Assembly (NCBI GenBank): GCA_948468495.1
Contig: CAOKJI010000068.1
Coordinates: forward strand, 1-7,712
DNA: 7,712 bases
Direction: 5' to 3'
Source: an uncultured Dorea sp.
GTDB lineage: Bacteria; Bacillota_A; Clostridia; Lachnospirales; Lachnospiraceae
This document shows, in pieces, positions 6,692-7,712 of this stretch. Numbering within the stretch: position 1 is the stretch's first letter; every line of letters starts with the position of its first letter. The position numbers and the translations under genes are program-made. The notes under the pieces were generated by a model. That model made no database searches, was not told where the DNA came from, and worked only from the letters and a program-made list of their open reading frames with translations.

Positions 6692-7552
6692 ATGGCATCA
6701 GTTGATATCAACACAAAGATGGTAACATTACTTGGAGACCCATTGAAGCAGTCATTTGCCGCGCAGATGCAGAACAGCGGTTACGAGGCGGCAGGTCTGA
6801 ATATGATTTATTTCTATACAGAAGTAAATAATGAGCATCTGGGGGATGTGGTAAATGGAATCCGTTACATGAATTTTGCAGGTTTTGCAGTAACCAAGCC
6901 GAATAAAGTGAAGGTATTGCAGTATCTGGATGAACTGGACCCGCTGTGCGAGAAGATGGGAGCCAGCAATACCGTTGTGAGAACTCCGGAAGGTAAGCTT
7001 GTAGGGTACAATACAGACGGTATCGGATTCATCAGATCGATTCAGCAGGACGGTGGAATCAAGGTTGATGAGAATACATATTTCTGTATCGGAGCAGGCG
7101 GAGCGGGACGTGCGATGTGTTCAGCCCTTGCATATTACGGAGCGAAGAAGATTTATATCACAGATTTTGTAGAGGAATCCAGCAAGTCTCTGGTAGAGGA
7201 TATCAACAAGAATTTTGCACCGGTAGCAGAGTATGTGCCCCATGGCGATTTCTCCAAAGTGGCAGAAGTCAGCGTAGTAATGAATGCAAGCGGAATCGGT
7301 ATGGGCTCTCATATCGGCGAGAATCCGATGCCGAAGGAGTTTATTGCAGCAGATAAGTTCTATTTTGACGCATGCTATAACCCGGATAAGACACAGTTCC
7401 TTCTGGATGCAGAGGCGGCGGGAGCAAAGGTTCTGAACGGACTTGGAATGTCACTGTATCAGGGAGCGGCCCAGATAGAGCATTGGACAGGCAAGGAAGC
7501 TCCGATTGAGGCTATGAGACAGTGCCTGCTGGATATAATTGCCGGAAAATAA
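6692..7552 (+). CDS. aroE: AroE-family shikimate/quinate-type dehydrogenase, divergent paralogue, probably NAD-dependent
   Basis: This cytosolic oxidoreductase family interconverts shikimate and 3-dehydroshikimate (AroE) or quinate and 3-dehydroquinate (YdiB/QDH). The length, 286 residues, is normal. The N-terminal substrate domain keeps VTKPNK with catalytic K72 (66-72 region), ASNTVV with N93, and GYNTDGIGF with catalytic D109. The C-terminal Rossmann domain has GAGGAGRA (134-141), NASGIGMG in place of the usual NATPLGM, YNPDKT, and GLGMSLYQGA with substrate-binding Q257. Two departures stand out. The carboxylate-binding SxSxSP motif reads KQSFAA (19-24), so the first Ser is Lys19 and only Ser21 remains. 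The NADP-selecting NRTxxR/K after the second beta strand is replaced by ITDFVEES, with an acidic D158 that normally favours NAD. The gene is not next to other aro genes, and it has its own likely promoter and a strong terminator. Family membership is sure; the true substrate (quinate, shikimate, amino-shikimate or another polyol acid) is not. Confidence 0.88.
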   Translation: MASVDINTKMVTLLGDPLKQSFAAQMQNSGYEAAGLNMIYFYTEVNNEHLGDVVNGIRYMNFAGFAVTKPNKVKVLQYLDELDPLCEKMGASNTVVRTPEGKLVGYNTDGIGFIRSIQQDGGIKVDENTYFCIGAGGAGRAMCSALAYYGAKKIYITDFVEESSKSLVEDINKNFAPVAEYVPHGDFSKVAEVSVVMNASGIGMGSHIGENPMPKEFIAADKFYFDACYNPDKTQFLLDAEAAGAKVLNGLGMSLYQGAAQIEHWTGKEAPIEAMRQCLLDIIAGK

Positions 7553-7597
7553 TGTATATATCGCTTGCAGATTTCGTGATGACGGAGTCTGATATTT

Positions 7598-7645
7598 AAA
7601 AACTTCCTTTATATGACGGGCGGGTCATATGAAGGAAGTTTTTTT
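7598..7645 (+). terminator. Strong intrinsic terminator after the AroE-like gene
   Basis: The arm 7598-7617 pairs with 7624-7643 over 20 positions (one G-T wobble) around the loop GGGCGG, followed by a T-run through 7645. The left arm starts with five A residues that mirror the T-run, so it could also act on the other strand if a convergent gene lies beyond the window. It begins 46 bases after the stop codon and closes the transcription unit. Confidence 0.93.
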
Positions 7646-7712
7646 CTCTGCAACCGTTACTGTGCACTGGTTATCTGGCCTGTCCGGAAAGCTATGGTAT
7701 AGGAAGCAGGGC

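Overview
The window looks like chromosomal DNA of an anaerobic Firmicute, most probably a Clostridia/Lachnospiraceae-type organism. The grounds are strong AGGAGG-type ribosome binding sites ahead of every complete gene, moderate GC with AT-rich gaps, U-tract terminators, and an ammonium transporter carrying its own P-II domain. The organism call is an inference from gene style; no phylogenetic marker was tested.

Layout: all four genes are on the + strand. (1) Bases 1-2999 hold the C-terminal two thirds of gltB, the glutamate synthase large subunit, cut off by the left edge of the window. (2) gltD, the glutamate synthase small subunit, follows 12 bases later at 3012-4517; the gltB stop codon runs into the gltD Shine-Dalgarno sequence. 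(3) The 242-base gap 4518-4759 holds a near-consensus sigma-A promoter (TTGACA, 17 bases, TATCAT) that reads almost at once into a strong intrinsic terminator. (4) Bases 4760-6505 encode an Amt ammonium channel fused to a complete C-terminal P-II (GlnB/GlnK) domain. (5) The 186-base gap 6506-6691 holds two interleaved inverted repeats, an AT-rich dyad and a weak extended -10 promoter. (6) Bases 6692-7552 encode an AroE-family (shikimate/quinate-type) dehydrogenase with an unusual substrate-site residue and an NAD-type dinucleotide site. (7) A strong 20-bp-stem intrinsic terminator closes this unit at 7598-7645. I recognise nothing in the last 67 bases.

How the genes work together: Amt brings in or scavenges ammonium, with its tethered P-II domain probably gating the channel in response to ATP/ADP and 2-oxoglutarate. 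GltBD takes the amide nitrogen of glutamine and 2-oxoglutarate to make glutamate. These are the usual partners of glutamine synthetase, which is not in the window. The AroE-like gene has its own likely promoter and terminator, and its link to nitrogen metabolism is unclear.

The best candidates for something less ordinary are: the Amt-P-II fusion that has lost the uridylylated tyrosine; the promoter-terminator leader ahead of it, which implies conditional antitermination or a shared terminator; the interleaved repeats after amt; and the divergent AroE paralogue. Otherwise this is a conventional nitrogen-assimilation locus, and I see no mobile element, CRISPR array, defence system or tRNA/rRNA gene.
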